Of a DNA stretch of 64,000 nt, positions 11,482 to 22,643 are shown one piece after another. The DNA is from Quercus robur (lineage: Eukaryota > Streptophyta > Magnoliopsida > Fagales > Fagaceae): assembly GCF_932294415.1 (NCBI RefSeq), contig NC_065535.1, positions 95,372,862-95,436,861 on the forward strand, written 5' to 3'. A program made the translations under genes and the position numbers. Below the pieces are notes generated by a model, which was not told where the DNA came from, did not search any database, and saw only the letters and a list, made by a program, of their open reading frames with translations. Each line of letters begins with the position of its first letter. Position 1 is the first letter of the stretch.

Positions 11482-14400
11482 AACAACATTCCCCCTTTTG
11501 CTGTGAAAGCCTTGAGGGAGTTTTATATACACCTCCTCATGTAAATCCCTATTTAAGAATGCATTGTTGACATCTAACTGTACCAAGTGCCACCCTTTCA
11601 CAGTAGAGATAACAAGAAGAGTTTTAATGGTAGTTAACTTGGCAATAGGTGAAAAAGTGTCAGTAAAATCTAATCCCTCTTGCTGAGTAAATCCTTTTGC
11701 AACTAGTCTTGCTTTATACCTCTCCACAGATCCATCTGCCTTGTATTTAACCCTATAGACCCACTTGCATCCAATTGCCCTTTTGTTGGAAGGCAAAGGA
11801 GTAAGTGTCCAAGTATTGTTAGAAATCAAAGCTGCAATCTCAGCATTCATGGCATCTTTCCACTTAGGATCCTTAATAGCCTCATGATAGAATCTTGGTT
11901 CAGGGATTGAGGTAATAAGGGAGCAAAAATGGGCATAGGAAGGAGAGAGTTAGGAAGAATCAATGTAATTAGAGAGAGGATATTTAGTACCTGATGGATG
12001 AATAGAACCTGACTTGTTGCTGCTGAGATAAGTGGACTGTGTAAGCTCATTTGAAGTAATGGTGCTGCATTTGTAATCCTTTAAGTATGTAGGAGCCTTA
12101 GAAGGTCTAGAAGATCTTCTTAAGGAAGGGATAGATGCAGGTGGATCATTTATAGGATTTTGAGCAACTAAAAGAGTAGTAACAGATTTTGCAGAAGTGG
12201 AATGACTAGAATCTAATATGACAGATTTAGGTACAATAGAATCAGGGATGACAATATTGATAGGATCTACTGCTTGATGTGAAACTTGAGTAGGATTACA
12301 AGGGGAAGGAGAAGTGTGTGAAGATGGAAGGATAGGATCAAGAAATATGGCATCAACTGAGGTTGCCACATTAGGACAGATATGAGGAAAAGACATAAAA
12401 GCTTGTGGTGAAGTGATAGAAGAGATGAAAGGAAAAATATGTTCATGAAAAGATACATCCCTTGAAATGAAAAGTTGTTTGGTTATCAAATTCAACAATT
12501 TGTAACCCTTGACACCAAAAGGGTATCCAAGAAAGACACAAGGAATAGATCTAGGAGCAAATTTTGATCTATTGTGAGCTAAGGTAGATGCAAAACATAA
12601 ACATCCAAACACTTTTAAGTGATTATAGAAGGAGTTTTGCAATAAAGTTTCTCAAATGGAGTTTTATGATTCAAAACAGTACTAGGCAACCTTTAATAAT
12701 GTGAACAGCTGTCAAAACACAATCCCCCCAATAGCAAAGTGGTATACTTGACTGAAATTTCAACGCTCTAGCAATGTTTAAAATGTGTTGATGCTTTCTC
12801 TCCACAACTGAATTTTGTTGTGGAGTAGCAACACAGGAGTCTTGATCTATAATCCCATGTTGAGCATAAAAATCTTTGAGAAAAAATTCTTGAGCATTGC
12901 CAGTCCTAATTACTTTAATATGAGATTGAAACTGAGTAAAGATCATGTTATAAAAAGAGATTAACAAAGGCCTAGTTTCTGTTTTGGATTTCATTAGATA
13001 AACCCAAGTGGATCTTGTAGTATCATCCATAATTGTAAGAAAGTATCTAAAACTATCATGAGTTGCTTTAGCAAAAGGTCCCCATACATCACAATGTATT
13101 AAATCAAAAGCATTCTCAGATATATAATTAGAATTAGGAAAGGGTAATCTTTTAAATTTGGCAATTGGACAAACAACACATTCTTTATTGGAATGAAAAG
13201 AAGATACATCTGATACACAATAAGGAAGTTTGTCATCAGACACATGTCCTAATCTAAGACACCATAAGTATGACTTATTGACAGTAGAATCATTAGAGAT
13301 AGAATGAACAAAAGATTTGAAAACTGACTCTAGGACAGTAGTTGCTTCTGAAGCAGTCTTGCAATTTTCTGAGGTTTGCAGCAGATAAAGATTGTTGTGA
13401 AGCTTACCCAATCCAATTACTCTTCAACAAGTAAGGTCCTGTATAAAATAGTAGTTTGAAAGAAAAACCAAACAGCATGATAATGATTTGGTTAATTTGC
13501 TCATTGATATCAGATTAAATGAAAAAGCTGGGACACAAATCACATTTTCAAGAATCAATGTTAGGGTAAGTTGGACTGTGCCTATGTGTGTGACAAGAAC
13601 CCTTTCACCATTAGGTAAATGTACAAAGGATGACAAGGAACTAGTTATGCTGGTGAAAAGGGATGTAGAATGAATGATGTGATCAGTGGCTCCTGTGTCT
13701 AGAACCTAAGTTTTAGCATTATGAGCTATTTTATTTGAAGGATTTTCAGAAAAAATTGAATTCTTCAAATTAATGCAAACAGAATCCTAGAAAGAGGCAC
13801 AAGAAATACCTGAGAGAGTAGAATTGGCTACATGAACAACATCTTGACTGGTAGAGGAAGAAGCATGAGAGCTCAACATTGACAGTAATTGCTAGCATTG
13901 CTCATCTATGAATGGAAAGGAGCTTGCAGTAGCCTCGGATTGACCATTTTCACCATCAAAAATCACTTGATTTGCCACAGAAATTTTGCCTTTTTGCTTG
14001 TATCCTGGTGGAAATCCAACTAGTTTGTAGCATTTTTCCATGAAATGGCCAAGTTTTCCACAATAACTGCAAACAGGTTTGCCTTTGTCTTTGTTCTTTC
14101 CTCCTTGATTGAAACCTTGAGTCTTGAATGCCAGAGCTGTTGAATCAACTGACACACCACCTCCATTGAAACTTAAAGCCCTCTGCCTCTCTTCTTGTAT
14201 CACCAAAGAGAAGGCTTTGTCAATTGAAGGACTTGGCTCCATCATCAAAATCTGAGTTCTAACTTGTGAGAAAGCTTCATTCAAGCCATTGAGGAATTGC
14301 ATCAATGCATCTTGATGATTGAAGAGTGTGATTTTATCATTCACTCCACAAATGCATCAGCCACATGAACAAGATGGTGAAGGCCTGAGATTGAGTAACT

Positions 14401-14934
14401 GATCCCATGATGCTTGAAGATTAGTGAAGTAGGTAGTCACGGTTGCATCTCCTTGCATAATTGTTGAGATCATCTTCTAAAGCTGTGAAATTCGTGGACC
14501 ATTAGCTTGAGAAAAACGGTTTTTGAGTGAATTCCAAACCTCCATTGCAATGTTTCTGTAGATCACACTTGCAGTGATATAAGGTGAAACAAAATTCAAA
14601 ATCCATGAGGAAATCATGGAGTTGTTCTTCGACCAAGCAATTTTCTACAGGGGTGTGACAGCCATAGAAATCGTGATAGAGCCATCAACAAAACACAGCT
14701 TGCTCTTCGCATCTAGTGCCATAAGCATAGCCCTAGCCCAATTGGGGTCATTGTCCTCAGTCAAGAGCTGAGTAACGAGAATCGCACCTGGTGACTCTCC
14801 ATGGTGAAAAAAAAAAAGGGCTTCTCGAATCCTCCATTGGAGAAAGCTCACAATGAGCATTAGATTGAGAAGCAGTGGAAGAAGGAGCTTGATCTTGATT
14901 CGCCATTAATGGAAGCAAAAATGCTCTGATACAA

Positions 14935-15409
14935 TGTAAGAAAATAGAGTGTAACAAACACAGTGAAGCTAGAGAGAGATAGAGAGAGAGAGAAAGAAAG
15001 AATGACGAATCAAAGCTCTGTGAAATTTCTGAATCAATACATTAAAGAAACAGTTACAGAAAGATTATATAGCCTAAAGAACAAAGAGAATAATCTAACC
15101 ACTCCCTAACCAATTCCAAATTTCATGGATCAACTTCCCACCATCTGATCATTACAACCGACAACTGATCATCACCTTACACGTGTCAACACAAATAAAC
15201 TAACTACACTACAATAGAAAGCTACATGTAAACTGATTACACTATTACAGAAAGCTGCAGGTCGTATGCTTTGTAGCTGAGGCAATTGTCATTTAATGAC
15301 TTTGGGCAAACTTCATCAACACAACGTGTACTCTGCCCCAATACTCTGCCTCTCTGCCTAATCTGAAACCTTATCTTGAAATACTCTCATTTACCTTCAA
15401 ACTTTGACA
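14935..15409 (-). repeat. LTR of the Copia fossil (5' LTR in element orientation)
   Basis: A 475-bp terminal repeat with TG...CA ends, slightly longer than its partner because of an expanded GAGA tract near 14971-15000. The primer-binding site lies just inside it, and the target duplication AAACT follows at 15410-15414. Confidence 0.93.
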
Positions 15410-15416
15410 AAACTCC

Positions 15417-15705
15417 TTAAGTATTGAATGAAACAAGTCTGCAAAAACCAAGCTCTATAGCCTTGATTAATGTTTTTCGAACAGCCAGGCATCTGGCTGC
15501 CATTCGGTTGCAAATGGCATAACTGCAACCTGCAGAAACTTTTCCCGTCAAAACATGATTTTGCTGCACGGGGAAAAACCAACCCATTTGCAACATCTCT
15601 GCCGGCTGGTGTCCCTCCACAACTAGACACTTGCGCTGGTACTCTCCAGCAGTTACTTTGATCCACCACCTGTACATCATAGGCATCTGCATCCCTGCAA
15701 AACAA
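15417..15705 (-). other. unidentified exon-like open segment
   Basis: On the minus strand a TTTTGCAG acceptor-like site is followed from about 15696 by an open stretch in two frames of 90-100 residues, GC-richer than its surroundings. One frame is Cys-rich (DADAYDVQVVDQSNCW at the start); the other ends with AVRKTLIKAIELGF, faintly like the RNase H-like domain of plant non-LTR elements. I recognise no gene. The Copia element inserted at its 3' side. A decayed exon or TE piece are both possible. Confidence 0.3.
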
Positions 15706-16200
15706 AAGCTTTACTGAGCAGTGAGCAGTAGCACTTCATAAAAGCAGACTGTTTTACGCTCTTAAACATAACTTCATTGCGGTGATACTCTGGTGACTGG
15801 TCACAATGCAGTTCATTTGAAGAATAGTGTTAACATATGACCGCAGAGAGAGATGTGTTGAATTCACCAGGTGCTAGCACTAGACATTTATAAAATAGAA
15901 ATCCATGATCACATGCATTATTTTTTTAAGGAGCAATCATTCACTACAAACAAATAACAGTGGTGTAGAATCATTTGACACTGACCGCACCACTTTAACT
16001 AAAAGCACTATATCTAGATAAGGCCCAAAAGGTAAAACAGGAGTCTCCTTGATACATAACCAGATCCACCCAAGCCCATGTTGTGACCCAAGGCATGAGA
16101 TCCACCAATAGCCATGTAAACCCTATAATACCTGATATCATAAAATACACTATGTCCGATGTATGTTAACTTCACACGTGTAAGGTATGAGGAATATGAA

Positions 16201-16390
16201 TTATGCTAGTGTCACACAAAGTGACAATTTATATCACAATTTAAGTCACAATTCGACTACTTTATGAGTTGTGAGTAATAAAAAGGTGATCTCATATAAA
16301 CCTACCATCAGCATTTTACCACGCACAACTTGCTACATAGATGAATTGTGACACAAATTATACCACTTTTTACGTGTCACCAGCATTATT
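16201..16390. mobile_element. MITE with about 40-bp inverted ends
   Basis: The left end reads TTATGCTAGTGTCAC and the right end GTGTCACCAGCATTA, and imperfect complementarity continues inward for about 40 bases (shared TCACAATT with its complement). The length is about 190 bp with no coding potential. It sits about 120 bp upstream of the PhzF copy B start codon and is not present at the matching place before copy A. Confidence 0.65.
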
Positions 16391-16510
16391 CAGAGAATAT
16401 ACCTCTTCACCAACCAGCTGATGTGCTTTGACCAATGCTACATATACATCTACGAAAATGTTTTGACAACAAACTACATTCTCGCTGCTTCTAAACTCTC
16501 TCACGGCAAC

Positions 16511-16571
16511 ATGGCAAAGCTACCTGTGAAGTACTATGTGGTACCTCTTTCTATCTCTCTCTGTTATGTAT

Positions 16572-16618
<47 letters not shown>

Positions 16619-18572
16619 ATGTATATGTATATATGGGATTCTAATGAGTTGGGTTTTGGGTACAGGTGGACGCGTTCACTGACTCAGCTTTCAAGGGAAA
16701 CCCAGCAGCGGTGTGTTTATTAGAGGAACAGAGAGATGAGAAATGGTTGCAAGCTGTGGCAGCTGAGTTCAACATCGCCGAGACTTGTTACTTGACTCGG
16801 CTATCTGGGTCCGACTCTCTTGACTCGTCCAATCCTAGGTTCCGTCTCAGATGGTTCACTCCTGTTGCTGAGGTCTCACTTATTAATTTCACTTCCACTC
16901 TTAGAAAAACCAGAATTTTAAAAATGTTTCAAAGTGCTACCTTTTGAGTTTTAATATTTGCCTTTGTGGGTGTTCTTAGTTTATCTTATTATATTTTAAT
17001 TTTAGATCATTAGAATAATATTTAAAATTTTTAAATTGGGTGCTTCCTATTAGCTTTTAGATCATGTTGGCAGCTGCACATGCATTGTTTTCATCTGGTT
17101 TGGTGAATTCCAACATTATTGAGTTTGTCACACTCTCTGGAATTTTAACTACTAAAAAGTTCCAGGAAACCAAGGCATCTAATATTTCGGATATTCAGAA
17201 TGGTGAATCGCAAGATTGCTTTCTGATTGAATTGGATTTTCCAACTATTCCAACAATTGATTCCAATTCTGAAGAAGTTTCATCAATTTCCAATGCCTTC
17301 AATGGTGCTTCTGTGATTGATATAAAGAACACTACTACTTCAGATGGCCTCCTTGTAATGTTCTAATACAGTTTATATTTATTTTCTTTTTCTTCAATAC
17401 CTTAGTTAGTATCTTAATTATCTTTAGTGAAATATTCATTGCGAAAATTTCAAAAGCTTAATGTTTGATTAAAATGAATGACATGAACAATATGGTGTCT
17501 CATTCATGACTTTCTTGCTCAAATCTTTGGACACAGATGTGTGGTTGGTTGGAATATTTGTAGCATTCCTTGTGTTTTTAGATGATTCCTTATGGAGCAA
17601 TGCCATATTTTCCACTGATTTATGACTACTTCATAAGTACTCAGGAGTCAAGCTTATCAATATTGCAGGTTGTACTCCCATCAGGAGAAAGTGTGGTTGA
17701 AATACAGCCAGAGTTTGATGCTATACGTAAATGTCCTGGACCGGGGATAATTGCAACAGGGGCTGCTCCCTCAGGGTCTGGGTTTGATTTTTACAGTCGG
17801 GCCTTTTGGCCAAAACTTGGGATCAATGAGGTAAAATTTGTCAGTCTTTGGTCTCAACCAATTGCAATGATTGTGAAGTGCATGACGCTATAGCTAAATA
17901 TCTATTGCATCTCTTTACAGTGTTAATAATATTTTATAACTTTGTTAGCATGATCTCTTGAGATAATTCAAAAGGTTCAGTAATGTTTAATGTAATGATC
18001 ATTGCCTGCAGAATGGAATTATGATGCTCATGCTATTGCCATAAACAAGCAAGAGATGTTTTTTAACCTCATTCTCTTCACTAACAGCATTTAAAGAGTA
18101 AATGCTTCATACATTGGATAGCTTACTAGTTCTTATATAGTTATATCTATTGTTCCTCTCCTTTCAGCTTTCTAACTCTATCTTCCTTTTGTCATCTGGA
18201 AAAGAAGATAGACAGTAGTGATGAATTGATAATTTAATGACATTTCCCTTAGTTGGAATTCAAAACATCTGCATAATAAAGTTATATAACTTGCCTTTCA
18301 GGATCCTGTTACTGGGAGTGCACATTGTGCACTAGCACCATACTGGAGCAAAAAGCTTGGGAAGTGTGATCTTGTTGCATATCAGGTATTTTCACCATGT
18401 GTATTGCAAACTCATAGTTGTATTTTTGTCTGTCATATTAATTTACAACGTTTACTCTGTTCAGGCATCACCTAGAAGTGGAGTACTAAACATTCATCTA
18501 GACGAACAAAACCAGAGAGTGCTAATGCGAGGAAAATCTGCTACTATCATGGAAGGGTCTCTCTTAGTTTAG
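16511..18572 (+). CDS. PhzF-family protein, copy B (about 294 aa; GHAT motif lost)
   Basis: Exons by splice sites and frame: 16511-16540, 16666-16872, 17061-17354, 17669-17830, 18302-18385, 18465-18572, all phase 0. It keeps NIAET with the Glu expected to be the catalytic base (E49) and DPVTGSAH (residues 232-239). However, the start of exon 3, which in copy A encodes VKICGHAT, is missing together with about 530 bp of intron 2. An AG at 17059-17060, inside former intron sequence, lies in frame and would join FTPVAE to IMLAAAHALF. The product would then lack the Gly-His-Ala-Thr segment that contributes the active-site His. So the frame is open, but activity is doubtful; it could also be called a pseudogene. 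Intron 1 contains a long TA microsatellite. Other exons are cleaner matches to the family than those of copy A. Confidence 0.7.
16573..16636. repeat. TA/GTATAT microsatellite in PhzF copy B intron 1
   Basis: A run of about 17 TA units is followed by degenerate GTATATAT units. The corresponding intron of copy A has only a short TATATATA, so the tract expanded after the duplication. Confidence 0.85.
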
Positions 18573-20292
18573 AAATTTGAAGTTAGAACTCCATATTGCA
18601 TGTATTTTACAATTGAAATAAATGACTATTACCGGGTGGAAGAATCCCCTGGAGCTAGAGTTTTCAAATTCTATAGCTGCAAGGTGATATTTTTTTCCCT
18701 TTAAGAGAAACTTTCAATAACTGTTCCACATAACAATGTTTGTCAAGGCAAGTTTTCAAATACAGCTTCATTTTTCTCTGTAATGTCTTCCTAAAATTTT
18801 CTAACTCTTACCTTGAAAAGAGTGTAACTTTGCACTCCATTGTTTGAGATATTGGAGACAAAATGATTGCATTTGCCTTTTGAAAGCTTACGTTTTCATT
18901 GATTTTCCATTAAAGAATCTAGAACAAACTAGGAACCAGGCAAAATATTCAAAAATCATATGCATCAACCTTACAAAATGATCTTAATTTTGACTAATAC
19001 TTAACAGATACATACAAGTATTGCAATTATTTTATTTTATCTTATTGGGTAAGTACAATTATTTAAAGATCAACTATAACATGTTATTAAGCCTTTCGCC
19101 TTATCATAATTTTTTTTTATGATAAACTTTATCCACCATTTCTTTGTCTCCCTCGGTCTTTTGAATGTTCTTCTAGGTTATTAATATTATTAGATGGTTT
19201 AAATATCATGTGAATGGACATAATGGACTAATTAGACTAAAATGGATTTAATGAACTGAAATACTATGCTGATGTAGTTCAAAAAGAGCGAAGTAACAAT
19301 AAATGAGTAACTGCCATTACATTTGTATATTCATAGCTTTTGAGTTTAAAACGACTTTCACTTAAATTTAGCTAGACAAAAGTAGATCAAAATGTTACGT
19401 TAATATAGCTTAACAAAAGCGTAATAACAATAAATGCTATATTGAAAATTTTAGATATTATGAGTTTATGATATGTATATATTATAAATAAATTTAGATT
19501 TAAAAAAGTGCTATTAATCCAAAACTGTCTTTTTACATTATGTAAGCGCACAAAAATGGGTTGAATGGACTGAAGTAGACCAAATTAGACTAAAGTGGAC
19601 AGAATAGATTGAAGTAATCCGAATGGATTGAAGTGGACCAAAATGGACCTATTTGGACCAATTGGACGGAAGTTGACAAAATAGGGCCGAATAGGACCAA
19701 AGTGGACAGAATAGACTGAATAGAACTGAAGTTTTCAAATAAAATAAAAGGTAAATTAGGAGATTTATTAACATATCTCTATTGGCCTACGAATATATAT
19801 TGCTTATATGTTAAAAAATTGAATAAAATAACAATAAAATTCGATTGAATAAGTATATTTTTCTTATTTATTAAAAAAAACACACACACACACTACATTC
19901 CCTTGTACTTAGAGATAGACCTGATTTCTTCAGTATTACACTTTACCCCTTGTGCATTGGAGTGAAGTGAATATGTGCCTTTCCGTCATTACTCATGTAT
20001 GTTGCACTTGTGATGCGATTTGGGAATATAAACCAACCAGCTCACAGCCACAGGTCGTAGATTCAATATAGTTAATGGGGTTTCTGAGATGTGTTATATG
20101 GACATGAAGTGGAATAGTTTATATATCTATACACACACAAACCACCAAGTTGGCAAGTTCGTTTTTTATTTTTTATTTTATATAAATCCAATTCTTTCCT
20201 CAATTTGCTTTCTGATGTCCGTTGACCATTTTATATTAACAGAAACAACTTCATTTTCAGTGCATCAGAAATTCTCTGAGTCTCACAGGAAC
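18573..20292. other. intergenic DNA between PhzF copies B and C
   Basis: No gene is visible. The main feature is a degenerate minisatellite at about 19557-19735. There is also a short CA run at 19880-19893 and a TCATTTTCAG...CATCAGAAATTC leader just before copy C. Confidence 0.6.
19557..19735. repeat. degenerate GGACTGAAGT minisatellite
   Basis: Variants of GGACTGAAGTGGACCAAA recur about a dozen times with irregular spacing of roughly 10-20 bases (GGACTGAAGTAGACC, GGATTGAAGTGGACC, GGACAGAATAGACTG and so on). A short outlier of the same motif lies near 19215-19260. The block has no open frame worth noting. Confidence 0.65.
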
Positions 20293-21847
20293 ATGGCAAT
20301 GAAACCTGTCAAGTACTATGTGGTATTGTGTGTGTGTTTTATAATCTTATATGTATGTGTTGTATATTTGTGAATGAAAGTCTGAGTTGGCATTGGGAGG
20401 TGGACGCGTTCACTCACTCAGCTTTCAAGGGTAACCCAGCAGTGGTGTGTTTCTTAGAGGAAGATCAGAGAATCCAGGAGTGGCTACAAGTGGTGGCAAC
20501 CGAGTTCAACATCCCTACCACGTGTTACTTGACTCACCTCACTCAGTCCAACTAGGCCAATCCTCAGTTCCGTCTTAGATGGTTCACTCCTGTTGCTGAG
20601 GTATGTACTTTCATTTCCATACATGACTGAGAAAGCAATATAGAAAAGGAGATATATTCTAATTTACCTGAAAGAAAAATGAATTAGTTTAAGCATACTT
20701 GGCTGTTCTTGATAAAAATTTGGCGTCCCAAGTAATATAATTTTAAATTATGAATCCTATGAATTTTGAATTTCTTTATATTGTGATACGATTATTAATG
20801 TTAGTGATATCAAGGCCCCAAATTGTACTATTCTTGTCAAGTTCATTGTATTAGGAATCTTAATCCTAACCATAGTACTATAACCTTAAGGTTAGTTCAA
20901 GGTTAACCTGTAAATAGTCCAATGCTTATTCGGTTCATTTGTAACACACAAAGCTAAATAGTAAAACGGTAGACGTTTAGAGGTTTTTTTGCTATGAACT
21001 TACACCTCCAAGCTGAACCACTTGAATTCTTTATAATCTTTCTTAATTTTTTCTTATTCAAGAACTTGATATATTATCAATCTCTGTTTGGTCTCTTTAT
21101 TGCATTAATAACATGTTTCTGATTATGTTAGAATGAACATTGAACATCTCTGGATACATGATTCAACAAGTCATGAGGGACTTTTAAGGTTGACACAGTT
21201 TAATGCACTTATTAGAGCCCGCATAATGAATTGATTAATATTATTCGATTGCAAAAAACAAACAAATGAGAGATGTTATCAGACCTAAGTAATACCCTTT
21301 ACTTAATACGGCTTTTGTGTTGAATAGAATGTTATCAGACCTAAGTAATACCCTTTACTCAAACAAATTTCGCCATGTTAAAGGATGCTTCTTCATGTGT
21401 TGAATAGCTGAGTAATTCTTGTATCCAATTTTTTTATAATGACTTTGTACCTTGGATAATACTAGAATGCAGAAATAAAATGAGAAAAAAGAACCTCCCC
21501 TTCTTGTTATTGTCTAAAATTGAAATGAAATTAGTGCAATTCCTCTTACCTGTTTCGCTTCTTTTCAGGATCATGTTTGTGGGAGTGCAAATTGTGCCTT
21601 AGCATTGTACTGGAGCAAAAGGCTAGGGAAGTGTGATCTTGTTGCATATGCGGTATTCTTGCCTATCTTTAATGAATGCAAACTCATCGTTGTAGTTGTT
21701 GTCTTCATCATATTAATTGACATTGTTGATTCTGTTTAGGCTTCAGCTAGAAGTGGAGTAGTAAACATTCATCTCGATGAACAAAACCAAAGAGTGCTAC
21801 TGCGAGGAAAAGCTGTTACTATCATGGAAGGGTCTCTATCAGTTTAG
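20293..21847 (+). pseudogene. PhzF-family pseudogene, copy C (chimeric, lacks exons 3-4)
   Basis: Exon 1 (20293-20322, MAMKPVKYYV) and exon 2 (20400-20601) are diverged: the NIAET position reads NIPTT, losing the Glu, and an in-frame TAG interrupts exon 2 at about 20552. Exons 3 and 4 are absent. Exons 5 and 6 (21569-21652, 21740-21847) are almost identical to those of copy A, including the unusual DHVCGSAN motif. From about 21027 to 22643 the sequence follows copy A (about 4732-4767, then 6446-7990), so the 3' half was copied from A or its parent. Not expected to make a functional enzyme. Confidence 0.85.
21305..21362. repeat. small direct duplication in copy C intron
   Basis: The phrase ATGTTATCAGACCTAAGTAA with the following CCCTTTACT occurs twice, about 60 bp apart (near 21270 and 21329), while copy A has it once (about 6666). 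The second copy is joined through a short unrelated stretch, ACGGCTTTTGTG, which suggests a local template-switch duplication after the copies separated. Confidence 0.7.
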
Positions 21848-22643
21848 ACATTTGGAGTTAAAACTCCATTTTGCATGTATTTTGCAATGAAATAATTCCC
21901 GTGACTGGAATTGAAATTTTCAATCCATAGTTGATTTAAGGTAAAAGCAGTTTATTTTCATCATTAAAAAAAAAAAAAAAAAAAAGCAAAAATAGTTATA
22001 AGGCAATCTTTGGCCTTGAGTATATTTGGGACTATAGGTAAAAACAGTTGAACAAACTTTTTTTGGCAGAGTTATTAGAGGGACTAAAATCACAGTTGAT
22101 CCAAACTTAGATTGTATAATTTTCGTTTTAGTCTTAAAAAAATTTATTTTATGTAACACCTTGAGATAAAGGGAAAAAAATTAATGATCCAAAGAAGTCT
22201 AGGATTAAAAAAAATGTATAAGTGAATAATATAAAGGAAGGCTTTTAAAGATCATAGCTTCGGATTTGTTTGTTTATTTAATGTAATTTTTCAGCATATA
22301 AATCAATTAAAAAGAAATATCATCTTATACTTCCAAGTATAAGTTATCAATACTATCTGTAAGAACTTGAAAATTGATGGCCCAAGCTCACTAAAAAAAG
22401 TAGAGTCTTGTCCTTCAAACCAAGTCCAAACAATAAAAGGTATATATGTAGAGAGAGGGAAGACAGTTCTGGTGTAATTCTAAGCTAAGTTCAGGTCTAA
22501 GGCCAAAGAGCATAAAGTAACAAAGGAAAATAATTCATGTTGTAATTGAGAATAAAGCTCTCCTTGGTCAGGTCCGAGGTTAAGTTCTTATATATGATTG
22601 ATACAAGTTCTAAGTTAGGCAATGCATTGTTCACTTTCTTGTT

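Larger units (their letters stand above)
8951..15409 (-). mobile_element. fossil Ty1/Copia LTR retrotransposon
   Basis: A Copia-family element on the minus strand. LTRs lie at 8951-9408 and 14935-15409, both starting TG and ending CA, with a 5-bp target duplication AAACT on each side (8946-8950, 15410-15414). A primer-binding site like the complement of initiator tRNA-Met (TATCAGAGC, 14922-14931) and a purine tract (AGGGGGAA, about 9409-9417) are in the expected places. Parts run right to left: gag with a CCHC zinc knuckle (about 14040-14090), integrase region (about 12670-13410), reverse transcriptase (about 9890-11850) and RNase H (about 9560-9868), the usual Copia order. It is broken in several places, roughly six to ten, and also carries a nested LTR. 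LTRs differ by roughly 4 percent by eye, which suggests an age of a few million years. Confidence 0.93.
15410..16510. other. 5' flank of PhzF copy B
   Basis: Bases 15417-15705 hold an exon-like minus-strand open segment (separate entry) and 16201-16390 a MITE. The rest shows no gene. From about 16400 onward the sequence parallels the upstream flank of copy A (3695-3809), with the shared TACATATACATCTACGAAAA stretch, so the tandem duplication includes the proximal promoter. Confidence 0.6.
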
